From assembly GCA_023461115.1 (NCBI GenBank), contig JAEWOA010000046.1, positions 1 to 23,316 of the forward strand: 23,316 nt of DNA. The letters run 5' to 3'. A model generated the notes under the pieces. The model made no database searches. It saw only the letters and a program-made list of their open reading frames with translations, and had not been told where the DNA came from. Below, in pieces: positions 6,971-16,523 of this stretch; within the stretch, counting starts at the first letter, position 1; each line of letters opens with the position of its first letter. A program made the translations under genes and the position numbers. Source of the DNA: Actinomycetes bacterium (GTDB lineage: Bacteria; Actinomycetota; Actinomycetes; Actinomycetales; Cellulomonadaceae).

Positions 6971-8340
6971 TGAGCACCACACGCCCCGCCCCCACCCCCC
7001 GCAGCGCACCTCAGGCCACCGGCCACATCGTCGACGACGAGACCACGGGCCTGCCGACCTTCGAGGCCTCGGGCGGCGACTGGTCCGACATCGCCGAGGA
7101 GGCCGCGCGCCTCGGCGAGGAGCGCATCGTCGTCAACATGGGCCCGCAGCACCCGTCCACCCACGGCGTGCTCCGGCTCATGCTCGAGATCGACGGTGAG
7201 ACGGTGACCGAGGCCCGTGCGGGCATCGGCTACCTGCACACCGGCATCGAGAAGAACATGGAGTTCCGCACCTGGACCCAGGGCGTGACGTTCTGCACGC
7301 GCATGGACTACGTGGCGCCGCTGTTCCAGGAGGCCGGCTACTGCCTGGCGGTCGAGAAGCTGCTCGGCATCACCGACGACGTGCCGGAGCGCGCCAGCAT
7401 CATCCGGGTGCTGATGATGGAGCTCAACCGCATCACGTCCCACCTGGTGTGCATCGCCACGGGTGGCAACGAGCTGGGCGCCACGACGATCATGACGGTC
7501 GGGTTCACGGCCCGCGAGGAGCTGCTCAAGATCTTCGAGCTGATCAGCGGCCTGCGCATGAACCACGCCTACATCCGTCCCGGCGGTGTCGCGCAGGACG
7601 TGCCGGCGGGCGCGGTCGCCGCGACGCGTCAGGCGCTGACGAGCGTCGAGCACTACCTGCGCCAGCTCGAGGACCTGATGCTGGCCAACCCGATCCTGCA
7701 CCTGCGGCTCAAGGACGTCGGGCACCTGAGCCTGGCGGGCTGCATGGCGCTCGGGATCACGGGCCCGATGCTGCGCTCGGCGGGCCTGCCGTACGACGTG
7801 CGCAAGGCGCAGCCGTACAGCGGGTACGAGACGTACGAGTTCGACGTGCCCACCGTGTCCAGCGCGGACGCGTGGGGGCGGGTCGAGGTGCGGCTCGAGG
7901 AGATCTACCAGTCGATCAAGATCGCGCGGCAGGCCCTCGACCGCCTGGACAAGACGCCCGGCCCGGTGATGGTGGCCGACAAGAAGATCGCGTGGCCTGC
8001 GCAGCTGGCCATCGGATCGGACGGCATGGGCAACTCGCTCGCGCACATCAAGGAGATCATGGGCACCTCGATGGAGGCCTTGATCCACCACTTCAAGATC
8101 GTGACCGAGGGCTTCCGGGTGCCGGCCGGCCAGGTGTGGCAGACGGTCGAGCACCCGCGCGGCGAGCTCGGCGTGCACCTGGTCTCGGACGGCGGCACGC
8201 GGCCCTACCGCGCGCACTTCCGCGATCCCAGCTTCAACAACCTGCAGGCCACGTCGATCATGTGCGAGGGCGGGCAGGTGGCCGATGTGGTCGTCGCCGT
8301 CGCGTCGATCGACCCGGTGCTCGGAGGGGTGGACCGCTGA
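6970..8340 (+). CDS. nuoD: NADH-quinone oxidoreductase subunit D (quinone-site subunit)
   Basis: The 49-kDa subunit that, with NuoB, forms the quinone reduction site. The protein has 456 residues. The signature VNMGPQHPSTHGVLRL (55-70) is complete, and the quinone-binding pair is visible as His65 and Tyr114 (in RMDYVAPLF), with the 49-residue spacing seen in Thermus His38/Tyr87. The C-terminus ends in the typical VVVAVASIDPVLGGVDR. The ATG at 6970 shares its A with the nuoC stop (TGATG), and GGAGGT lies at 6954-6959. About 50 residues precede the conserved core. The quinone pocket should accept menaquinone in this organism. Confidence 0.97.
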   Translation: MSTTRPAPTPRSAPQATGHIVDDETTGLPTFEASGGDWSDIAEEAARLGEERIVVNMGPQHPSTHGVLRLMLEIDGETVTEARAGIGYLHTGIEKNMEFRTWTQGVTFCTRMDYVAPLFQEAGYCLAVEKLLGITDDVPERASIIRVLMMELNRITSHLVCIATGGNELGATTIMTVGFTAREELLKIFELISGLRMNHAYIRPGGVAQDVPAGAVAATRQALTSVEHYLRQLEDLMLANPILHLRLKDVGHLSLAGCMALGITGPMLRSAGLPYDVRKAQPYSGYETYEFDVPTVSSADAWGRVEVRLEEIYQSIKIARQALDRLDKTPGPVMVADKKIAWPAQLAIGSDGMGNSLAHIKEIMGTSMEALIHHFKIVTEGFRVPAGQVWQTVEHPRGELGVHLVSDGGTRPYRAHFRDPSFNNLQATSIMCEGGQVADVVVAVASIDPVLGGVDR

Positions 8341-9232
8341 TGTCGATCGAGAACGAGCTCGCGCCCCGCCCCGCAGGCGCCACGCACCGCACGGCGTTCG
8401 ACGACGAGACGCGCGCGCGCCTGGCCGCGGACGCGGCGCAGATCGTCGCGCGGTACCCGCAGGAGCGTTCGGCGCTGCTGCCGATGCTGCACCTGGTGCA
8501 GGCCGAGGACGGGTACGTCAGCCCGCGCGGCATCGCGTTCTGCGCGCAGACTCTGGGCCTGACGACCGCCGAGGTCAGCGCGGTCGCGACGTTCTACACG
8601 CAGTACAAGCGCCATCCCAACGGCGAGTACACCGTGGGCGTGTGCACCAACACGCTGTGCGCGATCATGGGCGGCGACGCGATCTGGGAGCACCTGTGCG
8701 ACCACCTGGGCGTCGGGCACGACGAGACCACCGAGGACGGCTTGGTCACGCTCGAGCGGGTCGAGTGCAACGCGGCCTGCGACTACGCCCCCGTGGTGAT
8801 GGTCAACTGGGAGTTCTTCGACAACCAGACGCCCGGATCGGCCGCGGAGCTCGTCGACAAGCTGCGCGCGGGTGAGCCCGTGGCGCCGACGCGTGGCGCC
8901 GAGACCGTCGTCGGGTTCAAGGACATGTCGCGCGTGCTCGCGGGCTTCCTCGACGGGCGGGCCGACGAGGGCGTGGGGGCTGGTGAGCCGACGCTGCGCG
9001 GCACGGTCCTGGCGCGCGAGAAGGGCTGGCACGCTCCGCCGTTCCCGGGCGACGAGGGCGCCGCTGGCGCGGCCCCGACGGCCGGCGCGACGCACGAGCC
9101 CAAGGTCGGCGGCGAGCAGTCGAGCGCCGAGCGCCCGGCGACGACGCCCGCCGACACCTCGGCCGAGCCGGTCAAGACGCAGGCCCGCAAGCGCTCGACC
9201 ACCACTGACGCGACCGACGCGAAGGAGCAGTG

Positions 9233-9233
<1 letters not shown>
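8340..9233 (+). CDS. nuoE: NADH-quinone oxidoreductase subunit E (N1a cluster) with long C-terminal tail
   Basis: The 24-kDa subunit that binds [2Fe-2S] cluster N1a next to the flavin subunit. The protein has 297 residues. The ligands are Cys102 and Cys107 (CTNTLC), then Cys143 and Cys147 (CNAAC), in the thioredoxin-like fold. After about residue 185 comes a tail of roughly 110 residues, rich in Ala, Thr, Pro and charged residues, that looks disordered. E. coli NuoE is only about 166 residues; extended tails are common in actinobacterial NuoE. The ATG at 8340 overlaps the nuoD stop (TGATG), with GGAGGGG at 8323-8329. Confidence 0.95.
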
Positions 9234-10566
<1,333 letters not shown>

Positions 10567-10570
<4 letters not shown>

Positions 10571-13170
10571 CGATCACCGCTGGCCCCACCGCCGGCTCCC
10601 CGCTGGTGCCCGCCGCCCCGGCGGCAGTGCCCGACGAGCCGGCCGCCACGGTCACGTTCACCATCGACGGCGTCGAGACGACCGTGCCCAAGGGCACGCT
10701 CGTGATCCGCGCCGCCGAGCAGGTGGGCATCCAGATCCCGCGGTTCTGCGACCACCCGCTGCTCGCCCCCGCGGGCGCGTGCCGGCAGTGCCTCGTCGAG
10801 GTGTGGGCGCCGGGCCGCGACGGCAACCTGGCCAAGATGCCCAAGCCGCAGGCCTCGTGCACGCTCGAGGCGAGCCCGGGCATGCAGGTCAAGACGCAGC
10901 ACACCAGCCCCGAGGCGGACAAGGCCCAGCACGGGGTGATGGAGCTGCTGCTCATCAACCACCCGCTCGACTGCCCGGTGTGCGACAAGGGCGGCGAATG
11001 CCCGCTGCAGAACCAGGCGATGAGCAACGGGCGCGCGTCCACGCGGTTCGTCGACATCAAGCGCACGTTCCCCAAGCCGATCTCCATCTCGACGCAGATC
11101 CTGCTGGACCGGGAGCGGTGCGTGCTGTGCCAGCGCTGCACGCGGTTCTCCGAGGAGATCGCGGGCGACGTCTTCATCGACCTGCAGAAGCGCGGCGCGC
11201 AGCAGCAGATCGGCACGTTCGACACCGACGTGCTCGGCTTCGCGGGCGACTCGCCCGTGGGCGCCGCGTCGCAGGACACCAGCGGCCGGCCGTTCGCGTC
11301 CTACTTCTCGGGCAACACCGTGCAGATCTGCCCCGTGGGCGCGCTGACCAGCGCGGCCTACCGGTTCCGCGCGCGGCCGTTCGACCTGGTCTCGACCCCG
11401 TCGGTCTCCGAGCACGACTCCAACGGCTCGGCCATCCGCATAGACCACCGCCGCGGCACGGTTCTCCGCCGCCTGGCGGGCGAGGACGCCGCGGTCAACC
11501 AGGAGTGGATCAGCGACAAGGACCGCTTCGGGTTCCACTGGCAGACCGCGCCCGACCGCCTGACCACGCCGCTCGTGCGCCGCCGCAACGCGGACGGCTC
11601 GCGTGGCGGGCTCGAGCCCGCGAGCTGGGTCGAGGCGCTCGAGGCCGCGGCCGAGGGCCTGTCGGCCGCGAGCATGACGGGCGGAGTCGGCGTGCTGGCC
11701 GGTGGCCGGCTCACGCTCGAGGACGCGTACGCGTACGGCAAGTTCGCGCGCGTCGCGCTCGGCACCAACGACGTCGACGGGCGCGCGCGCCCGCACTCCG
11801 ACGAGGAGGAGTCGTTCCTGGCCCACCACGTCGCGGGCCGCACGCTCTCGGTCACCTTCGGAGACCTGGACCGCGCGCCGGGCGTGCTGCTCGTCGGGCT
11901 CGAGCCCGAGGAGGAGGGCGGCATCCTCTTCCTGCGGCTGCGGAACGCGGCCGTGCACCACAAGACGCGCGTGTTCGCGGTCGCGCCCTTCGCGACGAGG
12001 GGCCTGGCCCGCGTGGACGGCACTCTCGTCCCGGCGGCGCCCGGCACCGAGGCCGAGGTGCTCGACGGCCTCGCGCCGGACGCAGGCGACGCGCGGCTGA
12101 CGGCGGCGGTCTCGGCGCTGGCCGAGGACGGGTCCGTGATCCTCGTCGGCGAGCGGCTCTCGCAGTCGCCCGGCGCGTTCTCCGCGGTCCTGCGGCTCGC
12201 CGAGCGCACGGGCGCCCGGCTTGCATGGGTGCCGCGGCGCGCAGGTGAGCGCGGCGCGATCGAGGCGGGCCTCCTGCCGTCGTTGCTGCCCGGCGGCCGC
12301 CCGGTGTCCGACCCCGCCGCACGCGTCGACCTCGCCGCGGTGTGGGGCATCGACTCGCTGCCCGCCGAGCCCGGCCGCTCGACCGCCCGGATCATCGCGG
12401 GCGCGCGGGACGGTTCGCTCTCGGCGCTCGTCGTGGGCGGCGTGGACCCCGGCGACCTGCCGGACCCGGCGCTCGCGCGCGATGCGCTCGACCGCGTGGG
12501 CTTCGTCGTCTCGCTCGAGGTGCGTGCGTCGCAGGTGACGCAGCGCGCGGACGTCGTCTTCCCGGTGGCGCCGCCGGCCGAGAAGCCCGGCACGTTCGTC
12601 ACCTGGGAAGGCCGCCCGCGGCCGTTCGGGCAGGCGCTGGTCTCGCACTTCATGTCCGACCACCGCGTGCTCGACGCCCTGGCCGACGCGCTCGGCGTCG
12701 ACCTCGGCCTGCGCACGCTCAAGGACGTGCACGCCGAGCTCGACCAGCTCGGCGGCTGGGACGGCGAGCGCGCGCAGGCGCCCGACGTCGTCGCGCCCGA
12801 GCCGCCCGCGGTCCCCGCGGGGCACGCGGTGCTCGCGACGTGGCACCACCTGATCGACTCCGGCCGCCTCCAGGACGGCGAGCAGTTCTTGGCGGGCACC
12901 GCCAAGCGGCCGGTCGCGCGGATCTCGGCGGGCACCGCCGCGGCGGTCGGCGTCGTGGACGGCGCACCGCTCGCGGTCAGCACCGACGCGGGGACGATCA
13001 CGCTCCCGGCGCTCGTCGCGGACGTGCCGGACTTCGTGGTCTGGCTCCCGACGAACAGCCCGGGAAGCGCGGTGCGCGAGACCCTGCACGCCGCAGGCGG
13101 CGACCTGGTGCGCATCGCTCCCGGCGCAGCCGCTGTTGAGACCGTCGCCGACACTGCCGGGGAGGCCTGA
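10567..13170 (+). CDS. nuoG: NADH-quinone oxidoreductase subunit G (lacks N7 ligands)
   Basis: The largest peripheral-arm subunit, which relays electrons from NuoF. The protein has 867 residues. N-terminal ferredoxin domain: Cys61, Cys72, Cys75 and Cys98 for [2Fe-2S] N1b. N5 has His132, Cys136, Cys139 and Cys145 (HPLDCPVC...C). N4 has Cys185, Cys188, Cys191 and Cys255 (CVLCQRC ... CPVGAL). The region that carries N7 in E. coli and Thermus keeps its spacing but reads Ser281, Asp284, Ser288 and Ser316, so N7 cannot form. A degenerate molybdopterin-oxidoreductase domain follows (about 335-750), with a dinucleotide-binding-like C-terminal domain from about 780. The ATG at 10567 overlaps the nuoF stop (ATGA). 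The second half is poorly conserved and rich in Ala and charged residues. Confidence 0.95.
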
Positions 13171-14507
13171 TGTTCCACGCGCCCATCGCGCCCGTCACCG
13201 CCGACTTCAGCGAGGACGTGTGGTGGATCTGGCTGCTCAAGGCCGTCGTCATCATCGTGTTCCTGCTGACCAGCGTGCTCATCGCGATCTGGTTCGAGCG
13301 CAAGGTCGTCGCGCGCATGCAGGTGCGCCCCGGGCCCAACGTGCACGGCCCGTTCGGCCTGCTGCAGTCGCTCGCCGACGCCATGAAGCTCCTGTTCAAG
13401 GAGGACATGAACGTCAAGGCGGCTGACAAGATCGTCTACCTGCTGGCGCCGATGATCGCGGTGTTCTGCTCGCTGCTGACGTTCGCGGTGATCCCCTTCG
13501 GGCCCAACGTCAACCTGTTCGGGCACCACACGCCGCTGCAGCTCACCGACTTCCCGGTGGCCGTGCTGTACATCCTGGCGTGCGCGTCGGTGGGCGTGTA
13601 CGGCATCGTGCTCGGCGGCTGGTCGTCGAACTCGACGTACCCGCTGCTCGGCGGTGTGCGGTCCACGGCCCAGGTGATCTCGTACGAGCTCGCGATGGGC
13701 ATGTCGCTGGTCAGCGTGTTCATCCTGGCCGGGTCGATGTCCACGTCGCAGATCGTCGACTCGCAGACCCAGGTGTGGTGGTTCCTGCCGCTCGCGCCCG
13801 CGTTCGTCATCTACGTCATCTCGATGGTCGGCGAGACCAACCGCCTGCCCTTCGACCTCCCCGAGGCCGAGGGCGAGCTGGTCGGCGGCTACACCACCGA
13901 GTACTCGTCGATGAAGTTCGCGTGGTTCTTCCTGGCCGAGTACATCAACATGCTCAACGTCTCGGCCGTGGCGACCACGCTCTTCATGGGCGGCTGGCGC
14001 GCGCCGTTCATCCCCGCGGACAGCTTCCTGCAGACCGGCTGGTGGCCGGTGCTGTGGTTCCTGGCCAAGCTCTGGGGCTTCATGTTCCTGTTCGTGTGGA
14101 TCCGCGGCTCGGTGCTGCGCTTCCGGTACGACCAGTTCATGAAGCTCGGCTGGAAGCTCCTGATCCCCGCCGCGCTCGCCTGGCTGGTGTGCGTCGCGGT
14201 GGTGCAGGGCCTGCGCCGGTTCCCCGAGTTCGAGGACCTCTCGCTGCGGACGCTGCTGTTCGTGATGGCCGGAATCATCGTCGTCGGCTTCGTCGTCTCG
14301 CTGTTCGTCCCGGACAAGAAGAAGCCTGCCGCCGCGCCGCGCAAGGGCCCCGAGGTGGTCGACGCGTTCCGCGACGGCTACCCCGTCCCGCCGCTGCCCG
14401 GCCAGGTGCTGCCGCCGTCCCCTCGTCGGGTGCGCGTGGCGGCCGGCGCCGCGGGCTCCGACGACGACCAACCTTCCGACCCCCAGCAGGAGGTGCACGG
14501 TGGCTGA
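13170..14507 (+). CDS. nuoH: NADH-quinone oxidoreductase subunit H
   Basis: The membrane subunit that forms the quinone tunnel and links redox chemistry to the proton-pumping arm. The protein has 445 residues with about eight or nine transmembrane helices between residues 20 and 375. Family hallmarks are IAIWFERKVVARMQVRPGPN (about 42-61) and GETNRLPFDLPEAEGELVGG (about 219-238), the acidic loop at the quinone site. A hydrophilic Pro/Lys/Arg-rich tail of about 65 residues follows the last helix; E. coli NuoH (about 325 residues) lacks it. The ATG at 13170 overlaps the nuoG stop (TGATG), and GGGGAGG lies at 13159-13165. Confidence 0.96.
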   Translation: MFHAPIAPVTADFSEDVWWIWLLKAVVIIVFLLTSVLIAIWFERKVVARMQVRPGPNVHGPFGLLQSLADAMKLLFKEDMNVKAADKIVYLLAPMIAVFCSLLTFAVIPFGPNVNLFGHHTPLQLTDFPVAVLYILACASVGVYGIVLGGWSSNSTYPLLGGVRSTAQVISYELAMGMSLVSVFILAGSMSTSQIVDSQTQVWWFLPLAPAFVIYVISMVGETNRLPFDLPEAEGELVGGYTTEYSSMKFAWFFLAEYINMLNVSAVATTLFMGGWRAPFIPADSFLQTGWWPVLWFLAKLWGFMFLFVWIRGSVLRFRYDQFMKLGWKLLIPAALAWLVCVAVVQGLRRFPEFEDLSLRTLLFVMAGIIVVGFVVSLFVPDKKKPAAAPRKGPEVVDAFRDGYPVPPLPGQVLPPSPRRVRVAAGAAGSDDDQPSDPQQEVHGG

Positions 14508-15312
14508 GCCGCGCAAGAAGCCAGCGCCCACCGGCAAGCAGGCGCCCGGAACGCGGGCGCCCGGCAAGCAGGTCGCGCCGCGTGCGACGAAGGGCGAGGT
14601 CGGCGCGCCCGCGCCCGCCGCGTACGAGTCGGTGATCCCGAAGGCGTCGGCGTTGCGGTCCGCGATCGCCCCCGTCGGCGGGTTCGGCGTGACGCTGTCC
14701 AACATGTTCCGCAAGACCGTCACCGAGCAGTACCCGTCGGAGAAGGTCCCCGCCAAGCCGCGCTATCACGGCCGCCACCAGCTCAACCGCTACGCGGACG
14801 GGCTGGAGAAGTGCATCGGCTGCGAGCTGTGCGCGTGGGCGTGCCCCGCGGACGCGATCTACGTCGAGGGCGCCGACAACACGCCCGACGCGCAGTTCTC
14901 GCCGGGGGAGCGGTACGGACGCGTCTACCAGATCAACTACCTGCGCTGCATCTTCTGCGGCCTGTGCATCGAGGCCTGCCCGACGCGCGCGCTCACCATG
15001 ACCAACGACTACGAGCTCGCCGGCCCGACCCGCACGGGGATGATCTACGAGAAGCAGGACCTGCTCGCGCCGCTGCGCGAGGGGATGCTCAAGGCTCCGC
15101 ATCCCATGGTGGAGGGCACGACCGACACCGAGTACTACCGCGGCGAGGTCGGCGCGGCCACCGAGGCGCAGCGCGCCTGGGTGCGCGAGCACCGGCCCGA
15201 CGACCCCACGCTCCCCGAGGGCGAGGGCCTCGAGGCCGCCAATGTCCCCGGGCCGACCGCGGCGCTCATGGCCGAGCACGTCGCCGCCGCGACCCGGCAG
15301 GGCACGCGATGA
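14500..15312 (+). CDS. nuoI: NADH-quinone oxidoreductase subunit I (N6a/N6b clusters)
   Basis: An 8Fe-ferredoxin-like subunit bridging the peripheral electron chain to NuoB. The protein has 270 residues. Two complete [4Fe-4S] motifs are present: CIGCELCAWACP (Cys105, 108, 111, 115) and CIFCGLCIEACP (Cys150, 153, 156, 160). A basic, Pro-rich N-terminal extension of about 40 residues precedes the usual amphipathic entry helix, and a tail of about 90 residues follows the second cluster. The GTG at 14500 has an ideal AGGAGGT (14488-14494) and overlaps the nuoH stop by 8 nt. The unusual overlap is supported by that ribosome site. Confidence 0.95.
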   Translation: MAEPRKKPAPTGKQAPGTRAPGKQVAPRATKGEVGAPAPAAYESVIPKASALRSAIAPVGGFGVTLSNMFRKTVTEQYPSEKVPAKPRYHGRHQLNRYADGLEKCIGCELCAWACPADAIYVEGADNTPDAQFSPGERYGRVYQINYLRCIFCGLCIEACPTRALTMTNDYELAGPTRTGMIYEKQDLLAPLREGMLKAPHPMVEGTTDTEYYRGEVGAATEAQRAWVREHRPDDPTLPEGEGLEAANVPGPTAALMAEHVAAATRQGTR

Positions 15313-16217
15313 GCGGGTTGCTGGCAGCGGGGCTGCCTTCTGTGCTGCCGTCTGTGCTCCCCCAGATCCTCGAGGAGACCGGGAAGACCTCGACCGCCGA
15401 GGCGTGGCTGTTCTGGCTGCTCGCGCCCGTCATGGTGATCGCGGCGTGCGGCCTGCTGTTCGCCCGCAAGGCCGTGCACGCGGCGCTCTCGCTCATCCTG
15501 GTGATGATCTGCCTGGCGTTCCTGTATGTCGGCCAGGGCGCCGTGTTCCTCGGGGTCGTCCAGGTGGTCGTCTACACCGGCGCGATCATGATGCTGTTCC
15601 TGTTCGTGCTCATGCTGGTGGGCGTCGACTCGTCCGACACCCTCGTCGAGACCCTGCGCGGCCAGCGCTGGGTCGGCTGGCTCGCCGGGCTGGGCCTGGC
15701 CGCCGTGCTCGTCGGGGTCATCGGGACCGCGGCGTACCCCGTGCCCAAGGGCCTGGCGCAGGCGGACGCCGACTCCAACCCGGTCGGGATCGCGCGCCTG
15801 ATCTTCAGCGAGCACGTGTTCGCGATGGAGGTCGTCGGCGCGCTCCTGGTGACCGCCGCGCTCGGCGCGCTCGTCCTGACGCACCGCCGCCGCCTCTCGC
15901 CGCGCATCGGCCAGAAGGAGCGCGCCGCCGCGCGCGTGCTCACCGGTGACGTGGCGCCCCTGCCGGCGCCCGGCGTGTACGCCCGGCACAACGCGATGGA
16001 CGTGCCCGCGCTCGGCCCGGACGGGCGGCCGATCGAGTCGTCCGTGCCCCGTGTGCTGCGCGTGCGCGGGCAGGAGGCCGACGCGCAGGAGTACGCCGCG
16101 CGCATCGACCGCGTGCTCGCCGGACGCTCGGCCGACGAGGCCGTGGCCGAGCTGGACAACGAGGTCGACCGCACCCGCGGTGAGCTCGCGTCGACCGAGT
16201 CGGAGGAGGTCAAGTGA
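15309..16217 (+). CDS. nuoJ: NADH-quinone oxidoreductase subunit J with cytosolic C-terminal extension
   Basis: A membrane subunit of the proton-pumping arm near the quinone site. The protein has 302 residues with five predicted helices between about residues 32 and 190. The conserved helix 3 segment VVQVVVYTGAIMMLFLFVLM is clear at about 83-102. Beyond residue 192 (HRRRLSPRIGQKER) lies a hydrophilic tail of about 110 residues with a predicted charged helix near the end. E. coli NuoJ has about 184 residues; extended tails occur in actinobacteria. The ATG at 15309 overlaps the nuoI stop (ATGA). The N-terminus carries a small LPSVLPSVLP duplication. Confidence 0.94.
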   Translation: MSGLLAAGLPSVLPSVLPQILEETGKTSTAEAWLFWLLAPVMVIAACGLLFARKAVHAALSLILVMICLAFLYVGQGAVFLGVVQVVVYTGAIMMLFLFVLMLVGVDSSDTLVETLRGQRWVGWLAGLGLAAVLVGVIGTAAYPVPKGLAQADADSNPVGIARLIFSEHVFAMEVVGALLVTAALGALVLTHRRRLSPRIGQKERAAARVLTGDVAPLPAPGVYARHNAMDVPALGPDGRPIESSVPRVLRVRGQEADAQEYAARIDRVLAGRSADEAVAELDNEVDRTRGELASTESEEVK

Positions 16218-16513
16218 GCCTGACCCACTACCTCGTGCTGTCGGGGATCCTGTTCGCGATCGGCGCGTCCACCGTGTTGCTGCGGCGCAACGCGATCATC
16301 GTGTTCATGGGCGTCGAGCTCATGTTGAACGCGACGAACCTGCTGCTCGTCACGTTCAGCCGGATCCACGGCGCGCTCGACGGACAGGTGCTCGCGTTCT
16401 TCGCCATGGTCGTGGCGGCCGCGGAGGTCGTCGTCGGCCTCGCGATCATCGTCGCGATCTTCCGTACCCGCCGGTCGGCCTCGGTCGACGACGTGAACCT
16501 GCTGAAGAGCTGA
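16214..16513 (+). CDS. nuoK: NADH-quinone oxidoreductase subunit K
   Basis: A small antiporter-like (MrpC-related) membrane subunit in the proton path. The protein has 99 residues and three transmembrane helices, normal for the family. The two buried glutamates needed for proton transfer are present: Glu35 in GVELMLNATNLLL and Glu71 in VVAAAEVVVGLA. The GTG at 16214 overlaps the nuoJ stop (GTGA). A strong GGAGGAGGT (16202-16210) lies 3 nt upstream, which is close but usable. Confidence 0.96.
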   Translation: MSLTHYLVLSGILFAIGASTVLLRRNAIIVFMGVELMLNATNLLLVTFSRIHGALDGQVLAFFAMVVAAAEVVVGLAIIVAIFRTRRSASVDDVNLLKS

Positions 16514-16523
16514 GGGGCTGCCG

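Noticed and set aside
9230..9232. GTG one codon before the nuoF ATG
   Set aside because: The Shine-Dalgarno would be only 2 nt away; the ATG at 9233 has proper spacing and the same TGATG junction as its neighbours.
11358..14756. Very long antisense open frame (1132 codons) opposite nuoG-nuoI
   Set aside because: It is opposite well-conserved nuo genes, has Arg/Ala/Ser-rich composition without domains, and is an expected artefact of high GC, as are the other long antisense frames here.
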